A stretch of DNA of 36,837 nt from an uncultured Lachnospiraceae bacterium (GCA_947588845.1 CANQAR010000039.1:1-36837), one strand, 5' to 3'. Numbered from the stretch's first letter, positions 14,113 through 22,334 are shown. Program-made: numbers and translations. The notes: generated by a model not told the origin, from the letters alone.

Positions 14113-16522
14113 TTACATAGCCTCCTTCGATGAGCAGAGCTCTCATTTTCTCTTCGGACTTACGAACTTTCATAAGCGCTTCGTAGTATGCCTGCAGTAC
14201 CTTTTCATGTGGAACAACTTCTTTTGCTTTCTGTTCAATATATTTTTTAACGCTAAGCTCGAAACCGCCTTTTTCTACATCCTCAATCGTGACGATCCTG
14301 CACTTTTCGATGACATCTTCATAATCAGTATAGAGCTTATAAAGCGCTGCAACATTATCCGGCGAAATAATATTCTGCGCCCGCTGCGGTGTATAAATTT
14401 CAGTCCCATCAATCAGACAGATCCGGCCTTTATGCTTGTGTTCTTTCTTATTGCTGAGGAACAAGATACAGGCAGATACACCAGTGCTGTAAAACACTCC
14501 ACTTGCCAGTGTAATAACAGCTTCCAATTTATCAGAACGCACAAGCTGTTCACGGATACTGCCTTCTTTTCCTGAATGAAACAATACACCCTGTGGAAGA
14601 ACCACTGCGCATCTGCCATTCTTCGAATCCATTGATTTAATCATGTGCTGAAGCCACGCAAAATCCGCACTGGAGTCAGAAGGGCATCCCCAGATGTTAC
14701 GTCCGTACTGATCGGACTCAAATTGTCCCGCTCCCCACTTTTCCATGCCAAATGGCGGATTGGCAAGGACACAGTCAAAGGTCTTCAGTTTCCCTTTTTC
14801 AAGGAATAACGGATTCCTCAAGGTGTCTCCCTGCTTCACCTGAACATCCTTTGCCCCGTGAAGATACAAATTCATGCGGGCAATGGCAGAAGTAGAAAGA
14901 TTGTTTTCTTGTCCGAAAATTCTGCCATAAGCTAATCGATCATTGTTCATATGATGTATTGCTTCTATAAGCATTCCGCCTGTACCGCAAGCTGGATCAT
15001 ACACAGTCTCCCCTGGCTTCGGATCAAGCAAATCCACCATCAGTTTTACAATGGGCCTCGGCGTATAAAATTCTCCGGCATTTTTCTTTGACATATCTGC
15101 AAATTTCTTAATCAGAAATTCATAACTGTCTCCCATAATATCCGCAGAATAATTCTTATTTCCAACCTTGATAAGAGACATATGCTCGATCAAATTTTTA
15201 AGACGCTCATCAGTCAGTTTATTTTTATCGGTCCAGGTCGCATCGTCAAAACTGCTGAAAACACCTGACAAAGTATCCGGATTCGCTTTCTCAATACCAG
15301 TCATCGCATTGACGATTGCTTTTCCTACATTCTGGCTTACCATGCGGACATCATTCCAATGGCATCCTTCTGGTATTACGAAAGAATGCATATCCTCGGC
15401 TTCTGCATATTCAACATCGCCATCTGAAAACTCCAATGCCTCCTCATATTCTTCATCATAGACATCCGATATACGCTTAAAAAACAGTACTGGTGTCACA
15501 TAACTCTTAAACTCATCCTGATTGATAGGTCCCCGAAGAATATTGCACGCCTCAAACAGATGACTAAAAAGCTGACGGCTTGTTGTTTCTTTCTTAGCAT
15601 ATTCAGCATTCGCCATGTCCTCATTCGCCGCTTGAACAGCTTCCTCAATTATTGTTTCGCGATCCGAACCTTTAACTTTGCGCCTGGTTTTACGTTTTAT
15701 TGGTACACTGATATCACCAGTCCTCTTTTCCATTACAGGAGGATACTTATTTTCAAATGTTACTAGAATCTTTAGTAACCTTTTGTCCAAAAAAGTAAGA
15801 ACGTGCTTTCTGATCTCAGACGGAACACCATAATACGCCTCAGCAACACCACCACATATGGCCGCCAGTGTATCGCTGTCGCCGCCGATAGAAATCGCGT
15901 TCCTTATCGCATCTTCAAAACCAGTTGACTCAAAAAATGCCATCAATGCCTGCGGAACTGTGCCCTGGCAGGTTACATCGAACTTATATGCAGTTCTGAT
16001 CCCATCCAACATAAAGTTCATTGGATAGTAATTCTTATCGATATAATCTCTGATCTCCAGAAGACTGCTGCCAGTCCTGGCCATGTATATAGCGACCGCA
16101 GTTGCCTCAGCACCTTTGATTCCTTCCGGATGATTATGTGTTACCTCAGTAATCTTCCTGGAGATTTCTTTTGCATTTTCGAGACTGTCAGCCGCAAAAC
16201 CGGCCGCGCTCACACGCATGGCTGCACCATTGCCAAAACTATTATAAGGCTTCGGATTGTCCGAGAACATCCATTCATAGAATCTTCCTCCATAGCCGCA
16301 GTCAGGATAGTTGCGTCCCACGGACTGCATGCATTCAACTGCATTCTTTGCCAGGTCGCTATGATCCGGTCTGCTGATCAGAATTGCCTGCGCAAGTGCC
16401 AGAGTCATAATACTGTCGTCGGTGGGAAAGCACTTATATGTAAGAAAATCAAAATCCTTACTCTTAATGTTATTCCATTCAAAACGCGACCCCACAATGT
16501 CTCCGATAATCGCTCCTATCAT
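14105..16522 (-). CDS. hsdM: ADP-ribosylglycohydrolase-HsdM fusion protein
   Basis: An 805-residue two-part protein. Residues 1-275 form a complete ADP-ribosylglycohydrolase (DraG/ARH) domain: GAIIGDIVGSRFE, the metal-binding TDDS (T34, D35, D36), SFGNGAAMR, HNHPEGIKGA, and GGDSDT (D215, D217). This family removes ADP-ribose from proteins or nucleic acids. Residues about 310-800 are a full HsdM: helical N-domain, motif I DPACGTGG (D509), catalytic NPPF (N588), then a C-terminal helical tail. A charged, Arg/Lys-rich linker (about 276-310) joins them. The frame is continuous, with one start (ATG 16522 behind AAAGGAGG) and no internal ribosome site visible at the junction. It lies 16 bp after the methylase-TRD gene and overlaps hsdM2 by 8 bp. 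All catalytic residues look intact in both parts. Confidence 0.92.
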   Translation of the reverse strand: MIGAIIGDIVGSRFEWNNIKSKDFDFLTYKCFPTDDSIMTLALAQAILISRPDHSDLAKNAVECMQSVGRNYPDCGYGGRFYEWMFSDNPKPYNSFGNGAAMRVSAAGFAADSLENAKEISRKITEVTHNHPEGIKGAEATAVAIYMARTGSSLLEIRDYIDKNYYPMNFMLDGIRTAYKFDVTCQGTVPQALMAFFESTGFEDAIRNAISIGGDSDTLAAICGGVAEAYYGVPSEIRKHVLTFLDKRLLKILVTFENKYPPVMEKRTGDISVPIKRKTRRKVKGSDRETIIEEAVQAANEDMANAEYAKKETTSRQLFSHLFEACNILRGPINQDEFKSYVTPVLFFKRISDVYDEEYEEALEFSDGDVEYAEAEDMHSFVIPEGCHWNDVRMVSQNVGKAIVNAMTGIEKANPDTLSGVFSSFDDATWTDKNKLTDERLKNLIEHMSLIKVGNKNYSADIMGDSYEFLIKKFADMSKKNAGEFYTPRPIVKLMVDLLDPKPGETVYDPACGTGGMLIEAIHHMNNDRLAYGRIFGQENNLSTSAIARMNLYLHGAKDVQVKQGDTLRNPLFLEKGKLKTFDCVLANPPFGMEKWGAGQFESDQYGRNIWGCPSDSSADFAWLQHMIKSMDSKNGRCAVVLPQGVLFHSGKEGSIREQLVRSDKLEAVITLASGVFYSTGVSACILFLSNKKEHKHKGRICLIDGTEIYTPQRAQNIISPDNVAALYKLYTDYEDVIEKCRIVTIEDVEKGGFELSVKKYIEQKAKEVVPHEKVLQAYYEALMKVRKSEEKMRALLIEGGYVNE

Positions 16523-16538
16523 TTATCGTTATCCTCCT

Positions 16539-18149
16539 TTAAAACGACTGCAGCCTTTTCAAAACTTCGCACCAGCGCTGTTCTGCAGCCGCCACCGTTT
16601 CTTTGTATTTTTTTAATTCATCGTTATACTCTTTTACCACTGCCTGCTGCTTCTTCATATCAGGAAGCGGTACCTCAAGTACATTCAAATCCTTGTAACT
16701 AATACTCATTATAATCGCGCCTTGCTGGGCATCACATATCATTTTGTTTCCAATTGGGCTATCGAGAAATATTTTCAAATAGTAACTATCCAGCTTTTTC
16801 TGGTCTGGTCGTATAATGATCACATTCGATGATGCTATACATGGATAATCTTGTTTATGAAAGACCGCTATTCTGATTGCGGTCCCTCTTGCCGGCAGAA
16901 GTACATCACCTTCCTGGAGCAGGTAATTTGCAACCTTACGTTCCTCTTCCTGCAGATGATCCAATCCTTCGTAATTAATGTCATAGTTACCAATATTGGA
17001 AATATTCACAACGCCGATGTTTCCAGTCGGGTCTTTTTTACTAACAGCTTTACCTCTAAAAATCTGTGCCACATTACCAATAAGTTCTTTACGCACACCG
17101 GATCTCTGAAAATTAAGGTATTCCTCATCCTGCTGTGCAAAGATGCGGTCAATGCTCCAGTCACCCTGTTCCTCAAGTTCATTTAGCATCACAAAAGTAT
17201 CATCTGTAACCTTGAGGGAAGTAACTGCAGATCTTTTTGTCTTACGTTCACCCGCCGAATATCTGCGAACGATGATGTCATCATCTCCGGGGCGAGTATT
17301 CTCGATATCCAGCAAGTATATTTTAATTCCGGTACATTCAAGTGATCCTTCAGGGAGTTCAGCAATTTCCCTAATTGTGTAACTTGCCTGAATAAACTGT
17401 CTCAGATCCCCGACCTTACCGGAAGCAAATGTGATTCTGCCCGGAAGTGTTATCATCAAACGTCCACCACTGTTAAGATGAAGAGAAAGGTTCTCCAAGG
17501 CTACCATCTCAAACTCTCTGCACATAAATGTCTTGTCCTCAGCTAGTGTTCTTCCTCCAAAATTAGGGCAGGAGAAAATAAGATCGAAACGTCTGTTCAT
17601 GAACTCATATTGGTAAATATTTGCCAAAACAATTTCCACATTTTCGTAATCAGCAAAAACATATTCCAAAGCTTTCGCGTAGATTGCATTCTGCGTCGTC
17701 AGCACGAATTTTGAATTAATGTTCTCATCTACCATTCGCAGAAGATTTGGAACAAATTTTTCAGCCTCTGCAATAAGAACTGTTTCCGGCTCGATCGAAA
17801 AACGTTCTTCAAAAACTTTAATAATAGGCATTGGAAGAACAGGCATTTTCGAAAAACGCTCTATATTTTCGATTGCACTTTCCCAATCCGTCTTTTGGAT
17901 CTGTTTGCCTTCTTTGTATATAAAGAAAAATTTTTCTTTGTCGGAGAACGGATTCCCAATGCGCAATTCATCTGTTACTTCTAAGAGAACCGAATAAACC
18001 GTATCCTCATTCTCCTGTATTTTTGTATTTGTCAATCTGTTCTTTACTTCATTTACGAGAACGGCAGCCACAATATAATTGTTTGGGGACACTGCCCCTC
18101 TCATAATATCCCAATATGCCATAATCTTTCTTTCCTGATCTTTATTCAT
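16539..18149 (-). CDS. Degenerate N6-adenine methylase fused to HsdS-like recognition domain
   Basis: A 536-residue first gene of the operon. Residues about 120-290 resemble an N6 DNA methylase fold, but the catalytic motif IV, normally NPPY/F, reads SCPNFGG (N196 region), and motif I is not recognisable around VLTTQNAIYA. Methyl transfer is therefore doubtful. Residues about 345-510 match one HsdS recognition domain (GNVAQIFRGK, EGDVLLPARGTA, SSNVIIIRP, LEVPLPDMKKQQAVV) followed by a coiled-coil tail. The ATG at 18149 has GGAG 7 nt upstream and lies about 40 nt after the -10 box. It may give the fusion HsdM a third recognition domain, or act as a DNA-binding regulator. Some stand-alone 'N-6 DNA methylase' proteins have a similar layout. 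Confidence 0.8.
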   Translation of the reverse strand: MNKDQERKIMAYWDIMRGAVSPNNYIVAAVLVNEVKNRLTNTKIQENEDTVYSVLLEVTDELRIGNPFSDKEKFFFIYKEGKQIQKTDWESAIENIERFSKMPVLPMPIIKVFEERFSIEPETVLIAEAEKFVPNLLRMVDENINSKFVLTTQNAIYAKALEYVFADYENVEIVLANIYQYEFMNRRFDLIFSCPNFGGRTLAEDKTFMCREFEMVALENLSLHLNSGGRLMITLPGRITFASGKVGDLRQFIQASYTIREIAELPEGSLECTGIKIYLLDIENTRPGDDDIIVRRYSAGERKTKRSAVTSLKVTDDTFVMLNELEEQGDWSIDRIFAQQDEEYLNFQRSGVRKELIGNVAQIFRGKAVSKKDPTGNIGVVNISNIGNYDINYEGLDHLQEEERKVANYLLQEGDVLLPARGTAIRIAVFHKQDYPCIASSNVIIIRPDQKKLDSYYLKIFLDSPIGNKMICDAQQGAIIMSISYKDLNVLEVPLPDMKKQQAVVKEYNDELKKYKETVAAAEQRWCEVLKRLQSF

Positions 18150-18189
18150 AGTTTGTTCTCCTGATATACAAGCCTCTTTCGCCTAGCAT

Positions 18190-18218
18190 AGAATAACACG
18201 TAATACACACGATGTCAA
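18190..18218 (-). promoter_or_regulatory. Promoter of the restriction-modification operon
   Basis: On the minus strand a perfect TTGACA (18218-18213) precedes TATTCT (18195-18190) with a 17-bp spacer, about 40 bp upstream of the first start codon at 18149. It is one of the best sigma-A-type matches in the window and the only clear promoter for the eight-gene operon. Confidence 0.8.
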
Positions 18219-18229
18219 TATTTATTTTT

Positions 18230-18259
18230 TATATTTTGGTATTTGAGTACCAAAATATA
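18230..18259. promoter_or_regulatory. Inverted-repeat operator candidate next to the operon promoter
   Basis: Perfect 12-bp arms (core ATATTTTGGTA and TACCAAAATAT) surround a 6-bp spacer, 11 bp upstream of the -35 box. The position suits an activator or a DNA-looping repressor. No regulator gene is linked in the operon. A cruciform or hairpin function is possible, but no gene ends here. Confidence 0.6.
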
Positions 18260-18384
18260 TTTCTTTTATACTTCTATCTGCGCTTTATCCGCTAAAATTA
18301 TCTACGTAACTCTATAGTCACCTTCATCCAAAAATAACTATCCATTAAAGCCTGATATCAAAAATTGAATATCTGATTAACACA

Positions 18385-18428
18385 AAAAACGGTTCAGCCA
18401 CAGATTATCTGCAACTCGAACCGTTTTT
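18385..18428. terminator. Bidirectional intrinsic terminator
   Basis: AAAAACGGTTC (18385-18395) pairs with GAACCGTTTTT (18418-18428), with a small CAGATTATCTG inner stem. T-runs occur on both strands. It would stop leftward transcription from the nuclease and scar region before the restriction operon promoter. Confidence 0.7.
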
Positions 18429-18493
18429 ATAACTTCCCTTTCGCTTCCTCTATCGTAGTAAAACCGTAGTCTCGGCCTTCCATTGCCGCAATT

Positions 18494-18556
18494 TGCCAGC
18501 CCCAGACCGGTTCCGATAACCTTACTCTCCGTAGTATTACGTTCTCTGGAAAAAGA
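18494..18556 (-). pseudogene. Histidine-kinase fragment (ATPase G-box region)
   Basis: About 62 bp match the hybrid histidine kinase gene near 20582-20645 at roughly 90% identity, encoding SFSRERNTTESKVIGTGLGL. It is only the end of the ATP-binding domain and is joined directly to the fic fragment. It is diverged from the copy in this window, so it may come from a related kinase gene. Confidence 0.75.
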
Positions 18557-18727
18557 AAGCCCAGCGATCGAATATATTAATAAAGAATACGGCAGTCGTG
18601 CGGGTATTGCCTTCTCCAAAGATATGGATCTGCCACAGTCTCGATATAAATCGGGCCAGGTACCTTATAATCTCGCCCATTGAAATATCCGCATAGCAAA
18701 ATTCCTGCTCGGAAGGCGTGAGCCTGG
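18557..18727 (-). pseudogene. fic gene fragment with internal deletion
   Basis: Positions 18557-18710 match 3767-3921 of the Fic gene with three substitutions and one deleted base. The sequence then jumps to the part matching 4276-4291, so about 350 bp are missing at a CTC shared by both edges. The fragment covers the Fic motif region. The 1-bp deletion breaks the frame. The near identity means a recent copy. Confidence 0.85.
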
Positions 18728-18832
18728 ATGATCCTCTCCTGCTTTTCGATCTGCTTTTCCAGGGCGGCGATGATCCCGCCTGGCCTGTCCCTGCCGGAGC
18801 ATCTTCCCCGGGACTGCCCGGCTCCTGAAAGG

Positions 18833-19738
18833 CTACAGTCCCGCTTTCATCCGCTCCCTTTCCTCGGCAGGTATGTTGAAAAAATCCATCGCGGCATCGA
18901 CAGTATATCCCATCTTCTCCATCAGGATCTTAACCGAGTCCATGACGCCTTCCCATCTTCCTTCCTGCCGTTCCCGCCTGCATCTCTCTTCCATCATCCT
19001 GCACACTTCCTCCACTCCTTTCTCCGTTTCCTTGAGCTGCCTCGTGCGCTCCGCCACCGGCCCGTGGAACATCTCGTCTGCGCGGCTGCACCGGAAATCA
19101 TGCATCAGCTTCCCCAGTTCCGTATCATTGTTATCGTATGCCCCGTTTACATACAGGATATATCTTCCGTCCCGGAACTGCTTCCCGGCAAGCACGCTGT
19201 TTCTGTTCCCCGCAAAAAGCTCCGAAACCCCATGGCTGTCCACGCGGACCTCCACCACCGGATACAGGGGCTTCCCTTCCCTGAAAAAGTCCGTCTCCGT
19301 CAGCATGATCATTACCGTATCCGGCAGGTCCCTGAAATCCTCCCCCGCGGAGAGGTTCTCCACGTCAAGAACGCTGGAGTGATACCTCGCACGGTACTCG
19401 CCCGCTCCCTTGTCCGCTCTTTGTATCTCAAAATCATACTTCCTCCCATCCATGTCGCCGGCATACACGTCCAACTCCAGGGACCTTCCTCCTGCAAGGC
19501 GCTTCATGTCCTTCTGGGTCTCCATACTGGTGAGGGTAAGTCTCTCATTCCCGAGAATGATGCGCAGGACATACTCAACCAACGGGAGGCTGTCTTTAAA
19601 CATGCAGCGCATGAAATCATCGTCCATGGGACGGAACCCGGCCAATATGGCAAGGTCCTCCTGATTCGGGCGGAACTTCCTTTCCGCCGTGTCCTTCAAG
19701 GGCGTTCCGGCCGCTGTCTCTTTTTTCTGGCCGGCCAT
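18833..19738 (-). CDS. Rpn-family PD-(D/E)XK nuclease / putative transposase
   Basis: A 301-residue protein of the PD-(D/E)XK nuclease-family transposase group (PF12784; related to recombination-promoting nuclease Rpn). Evidence is the N-terminal 'MxxxFKDSLPLVEYVLRIIL' pattern, the core ELDVYAGD then YDFEIQ (D90, E104, Q106), and later the YILYVNGAYDN segment. The C-terminal 60 residues are charged and helical, usual for the family. The ATG at 19738 is chosen, with AGGTGG 5 nt upstream; a GTG at 19747 is in frame. It has its own promoter at 19807-19835. Such proteins are present in many copies in Clostridia and may mobilise short DNA; no terminal repeats were identified here. It neighbours the chimeric scar, which fits a recombination-prone locus. 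Confidence 0.87.
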   Translation of the reverse strand: MAGQKKETAAGTPLKDTAERKFRPNQEDLAILAGFRPMDDDFMRCMFKDSLPLVEYVLRIILGNERLTLTSMETQKDMKRLAGGRSLELDVYAGDMDGRKYDFEIQRADKGAGEYRARYHSSVLDVENLSAGEDFRDLPDTVMIMLTETDFFREGKPLYPVVEVRVDSHGVSELFAGNRNSVLAGKQFRDGRYILYVNGAYDNNDTELGKLMHDFRCSRADEMFHGPVAERTRQLKETEKGVEEVCRMMEERCRRERQEGRWEGVMDSVKILMEKMGYTVDAAMDFFNIPAEERERMKAGL

Positions 19739-19806
19739 ACAGTCCACCTTCCTTTCCGGAACAGGTTTTGTATCCGACCGTGCCGGAACCTGTTTTTTCT
19801 GAAGCT

Positions 19807-19835
19807 ATTCTATCACATTTTTCCGAAAGCCTCAA
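19807..19835 (-). promoter_or_regulatory. Promoter of the Rpn-type nuclease gene
   Basis: On the minus strand TTGAGG (19835-19830), 17 bp, then TAGAAT (19812-19807), about 70 bp upstream of the ATG at 19738. The leader contains AACAGGTT and AACCTGTT, which could form a hairpin before the ribosome site. Confidence 0.55.
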
Positions 19836-19941
19836 TCAGAAAAACTACGTATGACATATAAAATGTGAAAGAATGAGGCACAGTTCACACCTTCACTATT
19901 CCACAAGGTGATTTCTTTGCGTTCCGCACAGAAATCCCGCT

Positions 19942-19968
19942 CATGGTGACGCCCGCAGCGCAGGCATG
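19942..19968. repeat. 27-bp REP-like hairpin repeat, copy 1
   Basis: CATGGTGACGCCCGCAGCGC followed by AGGCATG; 23 of 27 bases match copy 2 at 22458-22484. The core GCCTGCGCTGCGGGC-type inverted repeat can fold. It lies about 70 bp past the end of the histidine kinase gene. Confidence 0.55.
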
Positions 19969-20034
19969 GGATTTTACTGTTTTTGCCCTGTTCAAAAAGT
20001 TCTCTTTCCAACAACGCAGCGAGATTTTTTTCCG

Positions 20035-22149
20035 CTATACCTTGATCATCGAAACCAGCATCTCCTCTAATTTAGAGATATCAATCGGCTTTGCCAGATG
20101 CCCGTTCATACCTGCCTCAAAGGCTTTCTTCTTATCTTCTTCAAATGTGTTTGCTGTCAGGGCAATTATTGGAATTCCTGACTTTGCAGTGTCTGTCATT
20201 TCTCTTATTTTCCTTGTCGCCTCGTAGCCGTTCATATTTGGCATCTGAATATCCATGATAATAAAATCGTAATATCCCGCTTCCGCTTTCTGCAGCATCT
20301 CTACACAGACCTCTCCGTCCTCTGCTCTTTCTGTCTGGATTCCCATGTCTTCCAAAATGGCCATCGCGATCTCGGCGTTCAGCTCGTTATCCTCTGCCAG
20401 GAGGGCTCTTTTTCCGGAAAGTATTTCTGAGATGTCTTCTGATTCCTGTTCCGGTTTCATTTGTTCTTCGGGACTGTCAGCCACCCTTTGCGTAAGCAGA
20501 ACACGGAATGTACTTCCTTCTCCCGGCTTACTCTCGACTTCGATCGTGCCGTCCATCATGTCCGCCAGCTTCTTGACAATCGCCAGCCCCAGGCCGGTTC
20601 CAATGACTTTGCTCTCCGTAGTATTGCGTTCTCTGGAAAAAGATTCAAACAGATGCTTCTGGAACTCTTCGCTCATTCCTATTCCGTTATCCGAGACTGT
20701 GATCTGATAAACAGCATACCCATCTTTTTCACACAGCAGTTCTTTTATCTCAACATGGATCCTCCCGCCTTCCGGAGTATATTTAACTGCGTTCTCAATT
20801 AAATTAATATAAATCTGTCCGACTTTTTCATGATCTATAATCACATATTGGTGATTAATCTCAAACTTTTGCGTGAAATGAATCTGTTTCTTTTGAATTG
20901 TTTCAGCAAACCTGTATGTCAGCTGCACATTCGGATCAATGAAATATTCTTCTTCCTCCAGCGTTACTTCGCCGCTCTCCATCCGCGCCATGTCCAGCAT
21001 ATTATTCAGGATGGATAACAGATGTTCTCCGGAATCCTCGATTTTGCGAAGGCAGCTGTCCGCCTCTGCCGTCAATCCTTTTTCCTGCTCAAGCAGCCTG
21101 GTATATCCCAGAATCGCATTCAGCGGCGTACGCAGGTCGTGCGACATATTATTTAAGAAATATGTCTTTGCTGTATTGGCGGCCTGAGCCGCAAGCAGCG
21201 CCTTTTCCAGTTTTTCATTATTCTTTGCCTTTTCCCGGTAATCGCTTTGTACCAGCAGAACATACTCGAATCCCGCAATTAACAGAACGACTACCATGCC
21301 TGCCCCAAACAGCAGCAGCAGATCAAAACTGTTGTACCAGCCGTCTGTCGGAGAAACTTCAAGCTTCCACTGGCTGTCTCCTATTTCAAACAAATAGGAG
21401 GCGGCATCCGCTGCTGCTGCGCCTGCGCTGGATATTTCCTCGAAAGTCTTATCCCACGGAGAAACTGTCTTTGACAGTCTGAAATCATAGCCAAAACCTG
21501 TAAGACCATTCACCGCTTCTGAAAAAATATCCGGTACCCGGATAATCACAATCGTAAATCCCCAGAATTCCTCGCTTCCATCTTCCTGTTCCAGATAAAC
21601 CGGGTTCCTGACCGCAATGCCCTCGCCTCCCTGCTTCAGGGAAAATGGTCCCTGCATGGTCATTACATGATTATCCCGCGCGTACCGCGATATTTCGCCC
21701 CGGCTCTCATCATTCATTAAATCAATCTTGCCGGCCTCGTTTCCTTCCGCCGGATAGATCTCTTCCACTGCTCCTCCGGGAGCGATCTGAATACTCTGAA
21801 TAACATCTGTCATCATGTCTTCCGCCACTTTGGAAAAGCGGTTAATATAGCCATTATTGCTGACAATAATTTCCTCCAGCGCATTTGCAGCGCTGATTCC
21901 ATTCGTAATATCAGCTTTTATATGTTCCGCGTATGTCATCGCATCCAGCTGTACTTTTGATCGGGTAATCGCTTCCTGATAGTTTTTATACACAGCCACT
22001 GCTATGACCGTAATCACCGTCCCGATCAGAACTATGAATAACGGAAGAATCATCTGCTTCTTTATACTTTTTCCCCATTCCGCTGAGACATGAGTTACGG
22101 GGCGTCTTTTGAGGCTGTCTTCCGGGGTAGAGACGTTATGCCAATCCAT
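20035..22149 (-). CDS. CHASE-domain hybrid histidine kinase
   Basis: A 704-residue membrane sensor kinase with attached receiver. Order: TM1 (about 32-54), extracytoplasmic CHASE-type ligand domain (about 60-270, with GFTIVIIRVPDIF), TM2 (about 285-310), HisKA with NMSHDLRTP (phospho-acceptor H337), HATPase with N, G1 (DNGIGM), F and G2 (GTGLGL) boxes, then a receiver (LLAEDNELNA, IIMDIQMP with D633, and the K in AKPI). The start is the ATG at 22149 with GAGGA 7 nt upstream. A longer frame to 22269 is rejected because its first 25 codons translate the 98-bp dispersed repeat. No response regulator with an output domain lies nearby. It ends the signalling gene row and has its own possible promoter. 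Confidence 0.93.
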   Translation of the reverse strand: MDWHNVSTPEDSLKRRPVTHVSAEWGKSIKKQMILPLFIVLIGTVITVIAVAVYKNYQEAITRSKVQLDAMTYAEHIKADITNGISAANALEEIIVSNNGYINRFSKVAEDMMTDVIQSIQIAPGGAVEEIYPAEGNEAGKIDLMNDESRGEISRYARDNHVMTMQGPFSLKQGGEGIAVRNPVYLEQEDGSEEFWGFTIVIIRVPDIFSEAVNGLTGFGYDFRLSKTVSPWDKTFEEISSAGAAAADAASYLFEIGDSQWKLEVSPTDGWYNSFDLLLLFGAGMVVVLLIAGFEYVLLVQSDYREKAKNNEKLEKALLAAQAANTAKTYFLNNMSHDLRTPLNAILGYTRLLEQEKGLTAEADSCLRKIEDSGEHLLSILNNMLDMARMESGEVTLEEEEYFIDPNVQLTYRFAETIQKKQIHFTQKFEINHQYVIIDHEKVGQIYINLIENAVKYTPEGGRIHVEIKELLCEKDGYAVYQITVSDNGIGMSEEFQKHLFESFSRERNTTESKVIGTGLGLAIVKKLADMMDGTIEVESKPGEGSTFRVLLTQRVADSPEEQMKPEQESEDISEILSGKRALLAEDNELNAEIAMAILEDMGIQTERAEDGEVCVEMLQKAEAGYYDFIIMDIQMPNMNGYEATRKIREMTDTAKSGIPIIALTANTFEEDKKKAFEAGMNGHLAKPIDISKLEEMLVSMIKV

Positions 22150-22198
22150 ACTTAATTCCTCACTTCCTGATGTTTCCGCTCCTTTTCTGCTGTACTGT

Positions 22199-22296
22199 GG
22201 AGATGCGCACGAATTTGAAGCGGAAAACTGCCGCCTGAGCAGCACAAATTCGGCGCAGGGAACGAGCAAAACGAAAATCGTTTTGTCGTTCCCTAT
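22199..22296 (+). repeat. 98-bp dispersed two-hairpin repeat, copy A
   Basis: About 95% identical (5 differences in 98) to the reverse complement of 32150-32247. The first half has GAATTTG/CAAATTC and GCGG/CCGC pairings. The second half is a strong stem, GGGAACGA-CAAAACGA against TCGTTTTG-TCGTTCCC. It lies in the leader of the histidine kinase gene. Confidence 0.85.
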
Positions 22297-22334
22297 AATT
22301 ATAAATATAATATTTTTCTTCTTATTTTTGTTTT

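Larger units (their letters stand above)
18150..18832. other. Non-coding stretch upstream of the restriction operon
   Basis: Going right, it contains the operon promoter, its inverted repeat, the bidirectional terminator, an 18-codon minus-strand frame (18427-18483, MEGRDYGFTTIEEAKGKL) that may be a gene tail, the kinase/fic chimeric scar, and about 105 bp of GC-rich sequence after the Rpn-type gene in which I recognise nothing. Confidence 0.6.

Noticed and set aside
5000-18149. BREX, DISARM or Dnd-type system
   Set aside because: None of the marker genes for those systems is present; HsdR, HsdM and HsdS are clear type I subunits.
18728-19861. 377-codon plus-strand open frame opposite the Rpn-type gene
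   Set aside because: The minus frame carries the PD-(D/E)XK motifs, promoter and ribosome site; the plus frame is Pro/His/Arg-rich antisense.
22150-22269. N-terminal 40-residue extension of the histidine kinase
   Set aside because: Its codons lie in the 98-bp dispersed repeat, and a better ribosome site precedes the ATG at 22149.
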